From the NCBI RefSeq assembly GCF_025717675.1, contig NZ_JAJIRT010000006.1, positions 1-64,000 of the forward strand: a stretch of DNA of 64,000 bases. The letters run 5' to 3'. Below are positions 49,243 to 58,079 of the stretch, one piece after another. The stretch's first letter is position 1, and each line of letters opens with the position of its first letter. A program made the position numbers and the translations under genes. The notes beneath the pieces were generated by a model that ran no database searches, was not told the DNA's origin, and worked only from the letters and a program-made list of their open reading frames with translations. Origin of the DNA: Paucibacter sp. DJ2R-2 (GTDB lineage: Bacteria; Pseudomonadota; Gammaproteobacteria; Burkholderiales; Burkholderiaceae_C).

Positions 49243-50022
49243 TCAGGCCACCGCACCAAACAGGATGCCCGCGCCTGCGGTGATCGCCATCGCGAGCGCC
49301 CCCCAGAATGCAACACGCCAGGTACCGCTCCACAGGGGCGCGCCGCCGAGCCGCGCCGAGGCGGCCCCGAGCCCGGCCAAGAAGGCCAAGGAAGCCAGAG
49401 ACACCCAGGGAATCAGCTGCGCCGGTGAGGCCACGGCGACGACAGCAATCGGCAAGACCGCGCCCACCGAGAAGCTGGCCGCCGAGGCCCAGGCCGCTTG
49501 CATCGGGCGCGCAGCGGTCGTGCTTGAGAGCCCCAGCTCGTCACGGGTGTGGGCATCCAACGCATCGTGGGCCATCAACTGGGCCGCCACCTGCTCGGCC
49601 AGCGCCAGGTCCAGGCCCCGGGCCACATAGATGCCCGCCAGTTCATGATGCTCACCCACCGGGTCCTGCTTCAGCTCCTCACGCTCCCGCGCAAGGTCAG
49701 CCTTTTCCGTGTCTTCCTGCGAGTGCACGGACACGAACTCGCCCGCCGCCATCGACATGGCACCGGCGATCAGGCCCGAGACACTGGTCAGCAGAATGGT
49801 CCTGTGCTCCGCCCCTGCGCTGGCCACGCCCAGCACCAAGCTGGCCGTCGACACAATGCCATCGTTGGCACCAAGCACCGCCGCGCGCAACCAAGCGATG
49901 CGATCACCGCGGTGCCGTTCGGCATGGCCACTCCCAGGTCTGGCCTTCACAGCGTCCGTTTCAACGTGTTCATAGGCTGCGGCTGCGGCCTGCAGTAATC
50001 CGTCGAATCTTGGGTCTAGCAA
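49243..50022 (-). CDS. VIT1/CCC1-family iron/manganese transporter
   Basis: A 259-residue inner-membrane protein with five helices. Family motifs are RAAVLGANDGIVSTASLVLGVA and SGLIAGAMSMAAGEFVSVHSQ in the first helices. Then comes a cytosolic metal-binding stretch rich in glutamate and histidine (SQEDTEKADLAREREELKQD, EHHELAG), and later helices LIPWVSLASLAFLAGLGAA and WGALAMAITAGAGILF. It moves Fe2+ or Mn2+ out of the cytosol. It is the last gene of a three-gene minus-strand operon behind a small metallochaperone and an unknown protein. Confidence 0.9.
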   Translation of the reverse strand: MLDPRFDGLLQAAAAAYEHVETDAVKARPGSGHAERHRGDRIAWLRAAVLGANDGIVSTASLVLGVASAGAEHRTILLTSVSGLIAGAMSMAAGEFVSVHSQEDTEKADLAREREELKQDPVGEHHELAGIYVARGLDLALAEQVAAQLMAHDALDAHTRDELGLSSTTAARPMQAAWASAASFSVGAVLPIAVVAVASPAQLIPWVSLASLAFLAGLGAASARLGGAPLWSGTWRVAFWGALAMAITAGAGILFGAVA

Positions 50023-50031
50023 TTGCGACGG

Positions 50032-50238
50032 TCATGCTGCGACCGGCGAGTACCCTGCTCGCTTGATCGCGTCGCTGAGCTGGCGGGCCGTCGCGCTGCT
50101 GGGTTCGATCTCGACCGTGAAGGTGGCCAGATCCACCCGGACCAGCGCGCCGTGGTCCACCTCCTTGAGCGCCTTCGTCACCGCACCGGCACAACGACCG
50201 CATGTCATATCACTGACCTGAAAAGCAATCATGGCCAC
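50032..50238 (-). CDS. Heavy-metal-associated (HMA) domain protein
   Basis: A 68-residue CopZ-like chaperone: FQVSDMTCGRCAGAVTKALK has the CxxC metal site, and AIKRAGYSP is the usual C-terminal end. It would carry Cu+ or another soft metal in the cytosol. The gene begins immediately after the stop of the 116-aa gene and ends ten bases before the transporter gene, so all three are one operon. The pairing with a VIT transporter is unusual, since HMA chaperones mostly serve copper ATPases. Confidence 0.9.
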   Translation of the reverse strand: MAMIAFQVSDMTCGRCAGAVTKALKEVDHGALVRVDLATFTVEIEPSSATARQLSDAIKRAGYSPVAA

Positions 50239-50589
50239 TCAGCCCTCCAAGGTTTCAATGTCAGCCAGGTTCCGACCCGCTGAGGGCGCACCGTCGAAGG
50301 CCAGGTACTCTCGGCCATCGGCCTGTTCGACGATCGTGAAGCTGCGCGCAGGGCAGCGTTCCTGGGAACTGAACACCGCGACGACTTGGGCGCCGTCATG
50401 CATGGCGTCCACGACCTCGGAAGCAGCGGCCACGACGCGAGTGCCGAGTGCATGGTCTGAGCCCATGCTCACCTCACACCAGAGCACTTCGCTGACCTGC
50501 CCATCGGCGCCCATACGGAGCTTGGACACTTCAAAGTAGCGGCCGTTCTCAGTGGCCATCGGTCGGGAACGTTCACCCTGGTAGGTCAT
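50239..50589 (-). CDS. Hypothetical protein (116 aa), first gene of the metal operon
   Basis: The protein alternates strands and helices: NGRYFEVSKLRMGADGQVSE, VLWCEVSMGSDHALGTRVVA, and a short DAMHDGAQVVAVFSSQE. It ends with EYLAFDGAPSAGRNLADIET. It has two cysteines and no CxxC site, signal peptide or membrane segment. I recognise no family. Its stop abuts the HMA gene start, so it is likely co-expressed with the metal genes. The ATG at 50589 is preceded by no strong ribosome-binding site; an internal ATG ten codons later is an alternative start. Confidence 0.7.
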   Translation of the reverse strand: MTYQGERSRPMATENGRYFEVSKLRMGADGQVSEVLWCEVSMGSDHALGTRVVAAASEVVDAMHDGAQVVAVFSSQERCPARSFTIVEQADGREYLAFDGAPSAGRNLADIETLEG

Positions 50590-50956
50590 GGTGCGGACTC
50601 CGTTGAGACAAGCTTGTAGATAAAGCGGGTTCGGGCAGGCAGGGGCTCAAAGGCATGGCGAATGCATCGCGGTCTCGTCCGACGCTGGACCTGAGGAAGG
50701 AACAGTCGGCGCCCGCCCCAGCTGCGGCGCAAACTGACCCAACACGCGCCTCAGAACACCGAACCTGGGTGATGGGGTTTCCACCGCGCCGCGCTGCGTC
50801 GAGAGGCTGGAGCTTGGTGATGCGTGAGCGGGATTCATGATGCAGTCTGGGCCCAGGATCGCCCCCGCACCGTTCGTTGCCGCACCGAATGCACAAAGCC
50901 GGCACAAGCGCCATCGCTCATACAACCCAAGCACCGGTGGGCGGCAAGTCCTTCAC
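50590..50956. other. Intergenic region, no gene supported
   Basis: About 370 bases between the SOUL gene end and the start of the metal operon. Short frames exist on both strands but have no start context or recognisable product. It should carry the promoter of the metal operon; I see no convincing operator. Confidence 0.5.
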
Positions 50957-51703
50957 TCATTGCGGCGCGAGCAAGCGCAACCAGATCTCATTGCGGCGCA
51001 TGAACCAAGGCGTGAAAGGCGCGTTGTAGCGTGAGTACACCGGCGCGCCCTGCCATGCCAGGTCGGCCGCGCGCAGCGCCGCCTCCAGCTTCGCGAGATG
51101 CTCACCGTCGTTCGAGGCCGACCAGAAACCCGAGTAGCGAATCACGGCGACCTGCTCGGGCAGCACCTCGCGAAGCTGGACACGCGCATCCAGCGGTTCC
51201 GGCGCGTTGGCGGCCGTCACGCCTTTGGGCAAAACAAACTGCACCAGGAAACCGCCCGGTGCAGCGCTCTGAGTGACCGGCGCCGTCATCTCGAGCTTCA
51301 TCGGCACAGCAGCCTGTGTCACGGGCGCCGTCATGGCGAATTTCCGCTCGCCCTTGTTCTTGCCGAAGATATAGCCGGCCAGGATGGGAAATGCCTGGCT
51401 ACCGGCCTCACCCGCCGGGCCGGGCACCACGACCTCGGCCACTGCATAGGCGGCGTACTGGCGCAGCTCGATGCCCGCGACTTCGCGCAGGACTTGGTAA
51501 TCGGGCTCTTCGGTGGCGTGGCTGGGCATGGCGATGGTGGTCAAACACAGGGTTGAAAACAGGACGGCGGCGCCCTTCGAGCGCGCGCGACGGGACGGCA
51601 CTCGGCGCAGCAACGCCAGCGCAGGCATGCGAAGCCCTAGCTGGGGAGACGCCAGAGCCTTGGCGACATTGAAAATACTGAGGGGCCAAAGAGATCCACT
51701 CAT
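50957..51703 (-). CDS. SOUL/HBP family haem-binding protein
   Basis: A 248-residue exported protein. The signal region follows a basic stretch (RRVPSRRARSKGAAVLFSTL) and ends near MPSHATEEP. The SOUL domain has YQVLREVAGIELRQYAAYAV, two copies of MTAPVTQ (about 30 bases of coding apart), VIRYSGFWSASND and NAPFTPWFMRRNEIWL. Members bind haem or tetrapyrroles; here the location would be the periplasm. The start may be ATG 51703 (AAGG upstream) or an internal ATG at 51628. Confidence 0.88.
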   Translation of the reverse strand: MSGSLWPLSIFNVAKALASPQLGLRMPALALLRRVPSRRARSKGAAVLFSTLCLTTIAMPSHATEEPDYQVLREVAGIELRQYAAYAVAEVVVPGPAGEAGSQAFPILAGYIFGKNKGERKFAMTAPVTQAAVPMKLEMTAPVTQSAAPGGFLVQFVLPKGVTAANAPEPLDARVQLREVLPEQVAVIRYSGFWSASNDGEHLAKLEAALRAADLAWQGAPVYSRYNAPFTPWFMRRNEIWLRLLAPQ

Positions 51704-51865
51704 TGCAAGACCTTTTCTGTGCTTGTGTGCCTGCCTTGGAATGGGTCCGGTGCAGGGTCGAAGCGGGCGCAGAAATTGCGAACCTGGCTGGCATTCGCCA
51801 GGGCTGGATTGGCTTTTACAGGAAACGCGAGATCACGGTCGCAAGCGAAGCACTGCACCCGGTTT

Positions 51866-52900
51866 TCAACGTGGGGAAAAATCGATCACCACGCGTGAAG
51901 GCACTTCGCCCTTGGCCAGGCGCTCAAAGACCTGGTTGATCGCTGACAGCGGCTGCAACTCGATGTCGGCCTTGACCTTGCCGTCGGCGGCGAAGGCCAA
52001 GGCCTCAGCCATATCGCGCCGGTTGCCGACGAAGGAGCCGCGGATGGTGATGCACTTGGCCACCACCTCGAACAGCGGCGTCGGGAACTCGCCGGGCGGG
52101 ATGCCGACCAGCACGCAGCAGCCATGTTTGCGCGTCATGCGCACACCTTGCTCGAAGGCGGGCAGCGAGGGTGCGGTGATCAGCACGCCGTGCGCGCCGC
52201 CACCCGTGGCCTGGACGACCGCGGCCACGGCGTCCGCCTGCTTGGCATTCACGACCGCATCGGCACCCAGGCGCGTGGCATGCGCCAGCTTGGCATCGTC
52301 GATGTCCACCGCGCACACATGCAGGCCCATGGCCTTGGCGTATTGCACCCCCAGATGGCCCAACCCGCCGATGCCTGAGATCACCACCCACTGCCCGGGC
52401 CTTGCTTGGGTTTCCTTCAAGCCTTTGTACGAGGTGATGCCGGCGCAGATCAACGGCGCGGCCTCGACCGCAGACAGGCCGGCGGGGATGTGGGCGACAT
52501 AATTCGGGTCGGCGAGGATGTATTCGGCAAAGCCACCGTTGCGCGTGTAGCCGCCAAACTGCGCGTCGGCGCAGACCGGCTCTTGGGCGGCCAGGCAAAA
52601 CTCGCAGTGCCCGCAAGCCGAGTAGAGCCAGGGCACCCCGACGCGATCGCCCTCCTTCACCGCCCGCACACCGGCGCCGAGCGCGGTGACGATGCCGATG
52701 CCCTCATGCCCCGGTGTGAAGGGCAATGGCGGCTTCAGCGGCCAATCGCCGTTGCGCGCATGCAGGTCGGTGTGGCACACGCCGCAGGCCTCTGTCTTGA
52801 CCAGAATCTGCCCGGGGCCGGGCGTGGGCACCTCGAGCTCCTTGAAAACCAGCGGCTGGCCGAACTGTTCGACCTGCGCGGCTTGCATCGTGTGTGTCAT
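51866..52900 (-). CDS. adhP: Zinc-dependent alcohol dehydrogenase, AdhP type
   Basis: A 344-residue medium-chain dehydrogenase. Catalytic zinc ligands are in EACGVCHTDLHARNGDW and in TPGHEGIGIV; the structural zinc site is CGHCEFCLAAQEPVC. The Rossmann motif is VISGIGGLGHLGVQYAKAMG. It oxidises primary alcohols with NAD+ or runs in reverse. The start at the ATG 52900 leaves 56 bases after the aldehyde dehydrogenase stop, so the two probably form an operon converting alcohol to acid. Confidence 0.93.
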   Translation of the reverse strand: MTHTMQAAQVEQFGQPLVFKELEVPTPGPGQILVKTEACGVCHTDLHARNGDWPLKPPLPFTPGHEGIGIVTALGAGVRAVKEGDRVGVPWLYSACGHCEFCLAAQEPVCADAQFGGYTRNGGFAEYILADPNYVAHIPAGLSAVEAAPLICAGITSYKGLKETQARPGQWVVISGIGGLGHLGVQYAKAMGLHVCAVDIDDAKLAHATRLGADAVVNAKQADAVAAVVQATGGGAHGVLITAPSLPAFEQGVRMTRKHGCCVLVGIPPGEFPTPLFEVVAKCITIRGSFVGNRRDMAEALAFAADGKVKADIELQPLSAINQVFERLAKGEVPSRVVIDFSPR

Positions 52901-52956
52901 GGCTGTGTCCTTGGCTTTACGGTGGTCGGGCAGCGATCGGAGGCCGAGATCGGAGC

Positions 52957-54339
52957 TCAAGCCGGCGCCGGGGCGTCGCCGGAGCGCACCAGCTTTTTGT
53001 TGACGAACTCATGGATGCCCAAGCTGCCCAGTTCACGGCCGTAACCGGAACTCTTGATGCCGCCGAAAGGCAGTTCGGCATCGGCCCAATCGATGTTGTT
53101 GACGAACATCATCCCGGTGTCGACGCAGCTGGCGACGCGTTTGCCGCGCGCTTCGTCTTGGGTCCATACCGAGCCGCCCAGGCCGAAGTCCGAGTCGTTG
53201 GCCAGGGCGATGGCTTGCTCCTCCGTCTTCACCCGGAAGAACGAGACCACCGGGCCGAAGAACTCGTCGCGGAATGCCGGGTTGTTGGGAGCGATGTCGG
53301 TGAGGATCGTGGGCTGCATGAAGGCGCCGGGCCGGGCCATGCGCCCGCCTCCCAGCAGGAGCTTGGCGCCGCCCTGCACCGCGGCGTCCACCTGAGCCAG
53401 CAAAGTCAGCAATGCCGCCTCGCTGGACAGCGGGCCTAGCGTGGTGTCCTCGTCCATGGGGTCGCCTGGACTCAGGGCTTGCAGTGCGCGCTTGAATTTG
53501 GCCAGAAACTCGTCGGCAACCGACTCCATCACGATGAAGCGCTTGGCCGCGCAGCAGGTCTGCCCCGCGTTGTACATGCGGCCCCAGACGGCCCAGGGAA
53601 GCGTCTTGTCGAGGTCGGCGTCGTCCAGCACGATGAAGGCATCGCTGCCGCCCAACTCCATCGTCGACTTTTTCAGGTTCTGGCCGGCGCGGGCCGCCAC
53701 CTTGCGCCCGGCCGCCGCGCTGCCGGTGAGCGCCACGCCCTTGATGCGCGGGTCGTCAATCACGAGGTCGGACTGCTCGTAGGAGATCCGCAGATTGGTG
53801 TAGACACCGACGGGGGCGCCCGCGTCGAGCAGCAGCTTCTCGAAGGCGATGGCACATTGCGGCACGCTGCCTGCATGCTTCACCACCAGCACATTGCCGG
53901 CCATCAGCTGCGGGCCGGCGACGCGAGCGAGCTGGTAATACGGAAAGTTCCAGGGCTCAACACAGAACAACACGCCGAGCGGAGAGCTTTCGATGTGGGC
54001 CTGGCCATGCTTCGGGTGCAGCTTCTGGTGGGACAGGAGCACTTGGGCATGCTGGGCGTAATAGGCCAGGATGTCAGCACTGAACTTGACCTCGGCGCGC
54101 GCCTCATCGATGCGCTTGCCCATCTCCAGCGTCGCCAGCTTGGCGAAGTCATCGACATGGGCATGCAGCAAGCTCGCCGCCTGTTTCACGATGGCGGCCC
54201 GTTCGGCGTAGCTCTTTCGCTTCCAAGTCTCGAAGCCGCTCTGCGCTTGCGCCAGGGCCTGTTCAAGCTGCGCAGGACTCATGTGCTCGAAGCTCTGCAG
54301 CAGCTTTCCGTTCGTGGGGTTGATGCTTTGGTAGGCCAT
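52957..54339 (-). CDS. NAD-dependent aldehyde dehydrogenase, succinate-semialdehyde type
   Basis: A 460-residue enzyme. Motifs are PWNFPYYQLARVAGPQLMAG, GSAAAGRKVAARAG, the general base in MELGGSDAF and the catalytic Cys262 in GQTCCAAKR, with EFFGPVVSFFRVK and ELPFGGIKSSGYGRELG. It resembles the short succinate-semialdehyde dehydrogenases of the Sad/GabD-like branch, but the substrate may be a longer aldehyde. It is the first gene of the pair with the alcohol dehydrogenase and is divergent from the oleate hydratase gene. Confidence 0.92.
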   Translation of the reverse strand: MAYQSINPTNGKLLQSFEHMSPAQLEQALAQAQSGFETWKRKSYAERAAIVKQAASLLHAHVDDFAKLATLEMGKRIDEARAEVKFSADILAYYAQHAQVLLSHQKLHPKHGQAHIESSPLGVLFCVEPWNFPYYQLARVAGPQLMAGNVLVVKHAGSVPQCAIAFEKLLLDAGAPVGVYTNLRISYEQSDLVIDDPRIKGVALTGSAAAGRKVAARAGQNLKKSTMELGGSDAFIVLDDADLDKTLPWAVWGRMYNAGQTCCAAKRFIVMESVADEFLAKFKRALQALSPGDPMDEDTTLGPLSSEAALLTLLAQVDAAVQGGAKLLLGGGRMARPGAFMQPTILTDIAPNNPAFRDEFFGPVVSFFRVKTEEQAIALANDSDFGLGGSVWTQDEARGKRVASCVDTGMMFVNNIDWADAELPFGGIKSSGYGRELGSLGIHEFVNKKLVRSGDAPAPA

Positions 54340-54684
54340 GGTGATGGATCCTTGGGTACAAGTGGGTCAGGCCGCCATGGCGGAAGCGTCGGTGTCGATC
54401 GTGGCGCCGCTCGAGTAGAAGATCGCCATCCATGCGTCCGACTTGGGTGCGGTGGAGTGAGCAGCCTGCGCGCCGCCCGGCTTCGGGTCTGTTCGACGGC
54501 GCACCCTGCATGGGGTGCCGCTTGTACAAGCCGCTTGCGAGGCTCTTGTGTGAGCTAGCGCACTGACGCTAGTGGCCGGCATCCCTAGGGTGGGTACTGC
54601 AGTCGAGAAAGCCAAGGGCGCCGCAGCCCAATTGAGCCAAGGACCGCAACTGACGTTCCAGGCTCACACAAGGACTCCGACCCC
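54340..54684. other. Divergent intergenic region of the oxidation locus
   Basis: It holds 345 bases between the aldehyde dehydrogenase and oleate hydratase starts. The inverted repeat CTAGCG-cactga-CGCTAG lies at 54555-54572 and is a candidate operator. A minus-strand frame at 54367-54615 starts at TTG without a ribosome-binding site and is not supported as a gene. Confidence 0.5.
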
Positions 54685-56268
54685 ATGACTTCGACACGCA
54701 AGGCCTACTTCATCGGCGGGGGCATCGGCTCGTTGGCCGGTGCGGCATTCCTGATCCGCGACGGCGGCATGCCGGGCGCCAACATCCGCATCCTGGAAGC
54801 CGGGCTGCTCATGGGCGGCAGCCTGGACGGTACGGGCGACGCCGAGCGCGGCTATTCGATGCGCGGCGGTCGGATGCTGACCACCGACAACTACGAGTGC
54901 ACGTGGGAGCTCTTCAAGTCCATTCCGTCCATCACCCGCCCCGGCCTCAGCGTTTTTGACGAGACCATGGAGTTCAATGAGGCTCACGTCTCCAAGGCGA
55001 TGGCGCGGCTGGTGGACGGCAGGCGGGCCAAGGTGCCCGTGGCCTCGATGGGGTTCTCGATGCACGACCGGCTGGAGCTGCTCAAGCTGGCCAATGCCGA
55101 TGAATCGACCTTGGGCGCGAGCTGCATCACCGACCATCTGTCACCCGCCTTCTTCCAGACCGAGTTCTGGTTCATGTGGGTCACCACCTTTGCCTTCCAA
55201 CCCTGGCACAGTGCCGTCGAATTCAGGCGCTATCTGCACCGCTTCATGCTGGAGTTCTCACGCATCGAAACGCTGGCTGGCGTCAAGCGCACGGTGCTGA
55301 ACCAGTACGACTCGCTGGTCGTGCCCCTGCTGCGCTGGCTGGAGGCGCAAGGCGTTCATCTGGTCAATGACTGCACGGTGACCGACATCGACGCCCGGGA
55401 GGAGTCTGGCCGCCTCGAAATCTTCAGCCTCAGCTGTGAAGACAAAAACGTCGGCCGTGATCAGGTGACGACCATGCTCTCGGTCAAAGACGAGCTCGTG
55501 TTCCTGCAGAACGGCTCGATGACCGATGCCTCCAGCCTGGGCTCCATGAGCACAGCGCCGGCGAAATTGAAGAAGTCCCATAAGAGCAGCTGGACCTTGT
55601 GGGAAAAGCTTGCCAAGGGCCGGCCCGCCCTGGGCCGACCCGAGGCTTTCAACAGCTGCGTCGCCCAGTCGGACTGGGCCTCCTTCACCGTCACGCTGAA
55701 GGACCCGGCCTTCTTTGACCAAATGCAGCGCTTCACGGGCAACGAGGCCGGCACCGGCGGCCTGGTGACCTTCAAGGACTCGAACTGGCTGATGTCCATC
55801 GTGCTGGCGCACCAGCCGCATTTCGCCAATCAACCGGCGGACGTGCAGGTGTTCTGGGGCTACGGGCTCTTTCCCGATCGCATCGGTAACTTTGTGGCCA
55901 AGGCCATGGCCGACTGCACTGGCGCGGAACTGCTGCAGGAGCTCTGCGGCCACCTGCGCTTCGACCCCGAGACAGTGGCCAGTGCCAACTGCATTCCCTG
56001 TCGCATGCCCTACATCACCAGCATGTTCATGCCACGCGCAGCAGGCGACCGCCCCTTGCCCGTGCCGGAGGACACAGCGAATTTCGCCTTCATCAGCCAG
56101 TTTGTCGAGATCCCCCTGGACACCGTCTTCACCGTGGAGTTCTCGGTGCGCGCGGCGCAGATGGCGGTCTACCAGCTGCTCGGCATCACGAAGCCGATTC
56201 CCGCGGTGAGCGCGCATGACAAGTCCTTGCACGCGCAGTTCGAAGCGCTGGTCAAGGCGCTGAAGTAA
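54685..56268 (+). CDS. ohyA: Oleate hydratase
   Basis: This FAD enzyme adds water to the cis-9 double bond of oleate or palmitoleate, giving 10-hydroxy fatty acid. The 527-residue protein has the FAD motif FIGGGIGSLAGAAFLIRDGG at the N-terminus, GGRMLTTDNYECTWELF and MGFSMHDRLELLKL. Further on are TEFWFMWVTTFAFQPWHSA and NCIPCRMPYITSMFMPRAAG, all typical of the family and of usual length. It starts the plus-strand side of the locus; a cytochrome c gene begins 12 bases after its stop. Confidence 0.93.
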   Translation: MTSTRKAYFIGGGIGSLAGAAFLIRDGGMPGANIRILEAGLLMGGSLDGTGDAERGYSMRGGRMLTTDNYECTWELFKSIPSITRPGLSVFDETMEFNEAHVSKAMARLVDGRRAKVPVASMGFSMHDRLELLKLANADESTLGASCITDHLSPAFFQTEFWFMWVTTFAFQPWHSAVEFRRYLHRFMLEFSRIETLAGVKRTVLNQYDSLVVPLLRWLEAQGVHLVNDCTVTDIDAREESGRLEIFSLSCEDKNVGRDQVTTMLSVKDELVFLQNGSMTDASSLGSMSTAPAKLKKSHKSSWTLWEKLAKGRPALGRPEAFNSCVAQSDWASFTVTLKDPAFFDQMQRFTGNEAGTGGLVTFKDSNWLMSIVLAHQPHFANQPADVQVFWGYGLFPDRIGNFVAKAMADCTGAELLQELCGHLRFDPETVASANCIPCRMPYITSMFMPRAAGDRPLPVPEDTANFAFISQFVEIPLDTVFTVEFSVRAAQMAVYQLLGITKPIPAVSAHDKSLHAQFEALVKALK

Positions 56269-56280
56269 ACGGAGCAGCGC

Positions 56281-57582
56281 GTGATCCAACGTATCTTGAT
56301 GGGCTCGGTGATGGTGCTGCTCCTCGTGGGCTGCGTCGGTATCAGCTGGCGGCCAAGCATGGCGCCGGTCGCGCCGCCTGCGGCCACCAGCTTCACACCG
56401 ACGCAGGTGGCATTCGGCGCGCAACTCGCCGCCGCCGGCAATTGCGCAGCCTGCCACACGGCTCCGGGTGGAGCCGCCTTCGCCGGCGGCCTGGGTCTGG
56501 AAACCGGCTTCGGCCTGGCCTACAGCAGCAATATCACACCGGACCCGCAGACCGGCATCGGCGGCTGGTCGGAGGCCGCCTTCGCCCGGGCGATGCGCGA
56601 GGGCGTGGACCGCGAGGGCTCGCACCTGCTGCCAGCCTTCCCCTACACACACTTCACCAAGCTGAGCGACGCGGATGTGAAGGCGCTCTACGCCTTCTTC
56701 ATGACGCGCCCTGCCGTGGTCGCCGAGGAACGCGAGAACACGATCAAGTTCCCCTTCAATGTGCGCGCCTTGCTGGCCGGCTGGAAGCTGCTCTTCTTCG
56801 ATCGCGGCGTTTATCAGAACGTCAGCGGCAAGAGCGAGGTGTGGAACCGCGGCGCCTATCTTGCCGAAGGCCTCACCCACTGTGCGGCCTGCCACACACC
56901 GCGCAACCGCTTCGGCGCCGAACAAAGCCAATTGGCCTATGCCGGCGCGCCCTTTGAAGGCTGGCTGGCGCCGGCACTGAATGCTTCCAACCCAGCCCCC
57001 CTGCCCTGGATCCAGCAGGACCTGTACGACTACCTGCGCAGCGGTGAGTCAGAAGCGCACGGCGTCGCGGCCGGCGCCATGGCCAGCGTTGTCCACGATG
57101 GACTGGCGAAGTTGCCCGATGCCGACCTGAGGGCGCTGGCGACCTACTTTGCCGACATCAACGGGTCGGCAGCTCGGGCGCCCACGGCTGCAGCCGCCTT
57201 GGCCCTGGCCGCTTCGCGCAGGCTGGTCGATGCCGGCCGCGAGAGCGAACCCGGCGCAAACCTCTACCTGGCCGCTTGCGCGTCTTGCCACTACAGCGCC
57301 GCAGCCCCAGCGCCGGCGGTGCGCGGCAGCCTGAGTTTGAGCAGCGCCCTCACGTCCGACGACCCGGCCAACTTCATACAGACCGTGATGCACGGCGTCG
57401 GCGGCGCCGCTCAAGGCAGGACCACGGGCCCCTATATGCCTGGCTTTGCACTTGCACTGACCGACACCGACATCGCCCTGCTGGCCGCCTACTTGCGGCG
57501 CACGCGCAGCGACCAGCCGGCCTGGCTGAATTTGCCCGCCGCCATTGCGGCGCGCCGCCCCCCAACCGCCGCCACACCATGA
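56281..57582 (+). CDS. Tri-haem c-type cytochrome, electron acceptor of a periplasmic dehydrogenase
   Basis: A 433-residue protein with a lipoprotein-like signal ending LLLVGCVGI. It has three CxxCH haem sites: CAACH from Cys55, CAACH from Cys201 and CASCH from Cys333. This three-domain layout is that of the cytochrome subunits of alcohol/aldehyde dehydrogenase complexes. The GTG at 56281 has GGAG upstream. Its stop overlaps the 2Fe-2S gene start as ATGA, so it is coupled to the hydroxylase subunits and should pass their electrons to the respiratory chain. Confidence 0.92.
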   Translation: MIQRILMGSVMVLLLVGCVGISWRPSMAPVAPPAATSFTPTQVAFGAQLAAAGNCAACHTAPGGAAFAGGLGLETGFGLAYSSNITPDPQTGIGGWSEAAFARAMREGVDREGSHLLPAFPYTHFTKLSDADVKALYAFFMTRPAVVAEERENTIKFPFNVRALLAGWKLLFFDRGVYQNVSGKSEVWNRGAYLAEGLTHCAACHTPRNRFGAEQSQLAYAGAPFEGWLAPALNASNPAPLPWIQQDLYDYLRSGESEAHGVAAGAMASVVHDGLAKLPDADLRALATYFADINGSAARAPTAAAALALAASRRLVDAGRESEPGANLYLAACASCHYSAAAPAPAVRGSLSLSSALTSDDPANFIQTVMHGVGGAAQGRTTGPYMPGFALALTDTDIALLAAYLRRTRSDQPAWLNLPAAIAARRPPTAATP

Positions 57583-58079
57583 GCACAGCAACGACACCCG
57601 CCACCAGCAGCACCTTTCATCTCAATGGCCAAAGCATCATCGTGACGGCCAGCCCGGACACGCCTTTGCTGTGGATCATCCGCGACGTGGCAGGCCTGAC
57701 CGGCACCAAATTCGGCTGTGGCATCGGCCTGTGCGGCGCCTGCACCGTGCACCTGGGCCGGCGGGCGGTGCGCTCCTGCATCACGCCGCTCAGCGCCGTG
57801 GCCGGCGCGCAGATCACCACCATCGAAGGCTTGTCGGCCGACGGCCAGCACCCGCTGCAAAAGGCCTGGGTCCAGACGCAGGCGCCGCAGTGCGGCTACT
57901 GCCAGTCGGGCCAGATCATGCAAGCGGCGGCGCTGATCCGTCGCTTCCCAAAGCCCAGCGATGAGGACATCGATTCGGTGATGAACGGAAACCTCTGCCG
58001 CTGCATGGCCTATGTGCGCATCCGCCAGGCCATCAAGATTGCAGCGGCCGAAGTCCAGGGGGCAGCGTCCCATGGCTGA
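57579..58079 (+). CDS. 2Fe-2S subunit of a molybdenum hydroxylase (IorA-like)
   Basis: A 166-residue protein with the two 2Fe-2S domains of the xanthine dehydrogenase family. The first cluster uses [15 protein letters not shown] and the cysteine in RSCITP. The second uses QCGYCQSGQ and NLCRCMAY. It moves electrons from the molybdenum centre to an acceptor. The start overlaps the cytochrome gene stop, and its end overlaps the large-subunit gene by eight bases. Without a twin-arginine signal of its own it would be exported together with the large subunit. Confidence 0.93.
   Translation: MSTATTPATSSTFHLNGQSIIVTASPDTPLLWIIRDVAGLTGTKFGCGIGLCGACTVHLGRRAVRSCITPLSAVAGAQITTIEGLSADGQHPLQKAWVQTQAPQCGYCQSGQIMQAAALIRRFPKPSDEDIDSVMNGNLCRCMAYVRIRQAIKIAAAEVQGAASHG

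Noticed and set aside
54367-54615. An 82-codon frame upstream of the aldehyde dehydrogenase gene
   Set aside because: It starts at TTG without a ribosome-binding site, has no recognisable product and lies in a divergent control region.
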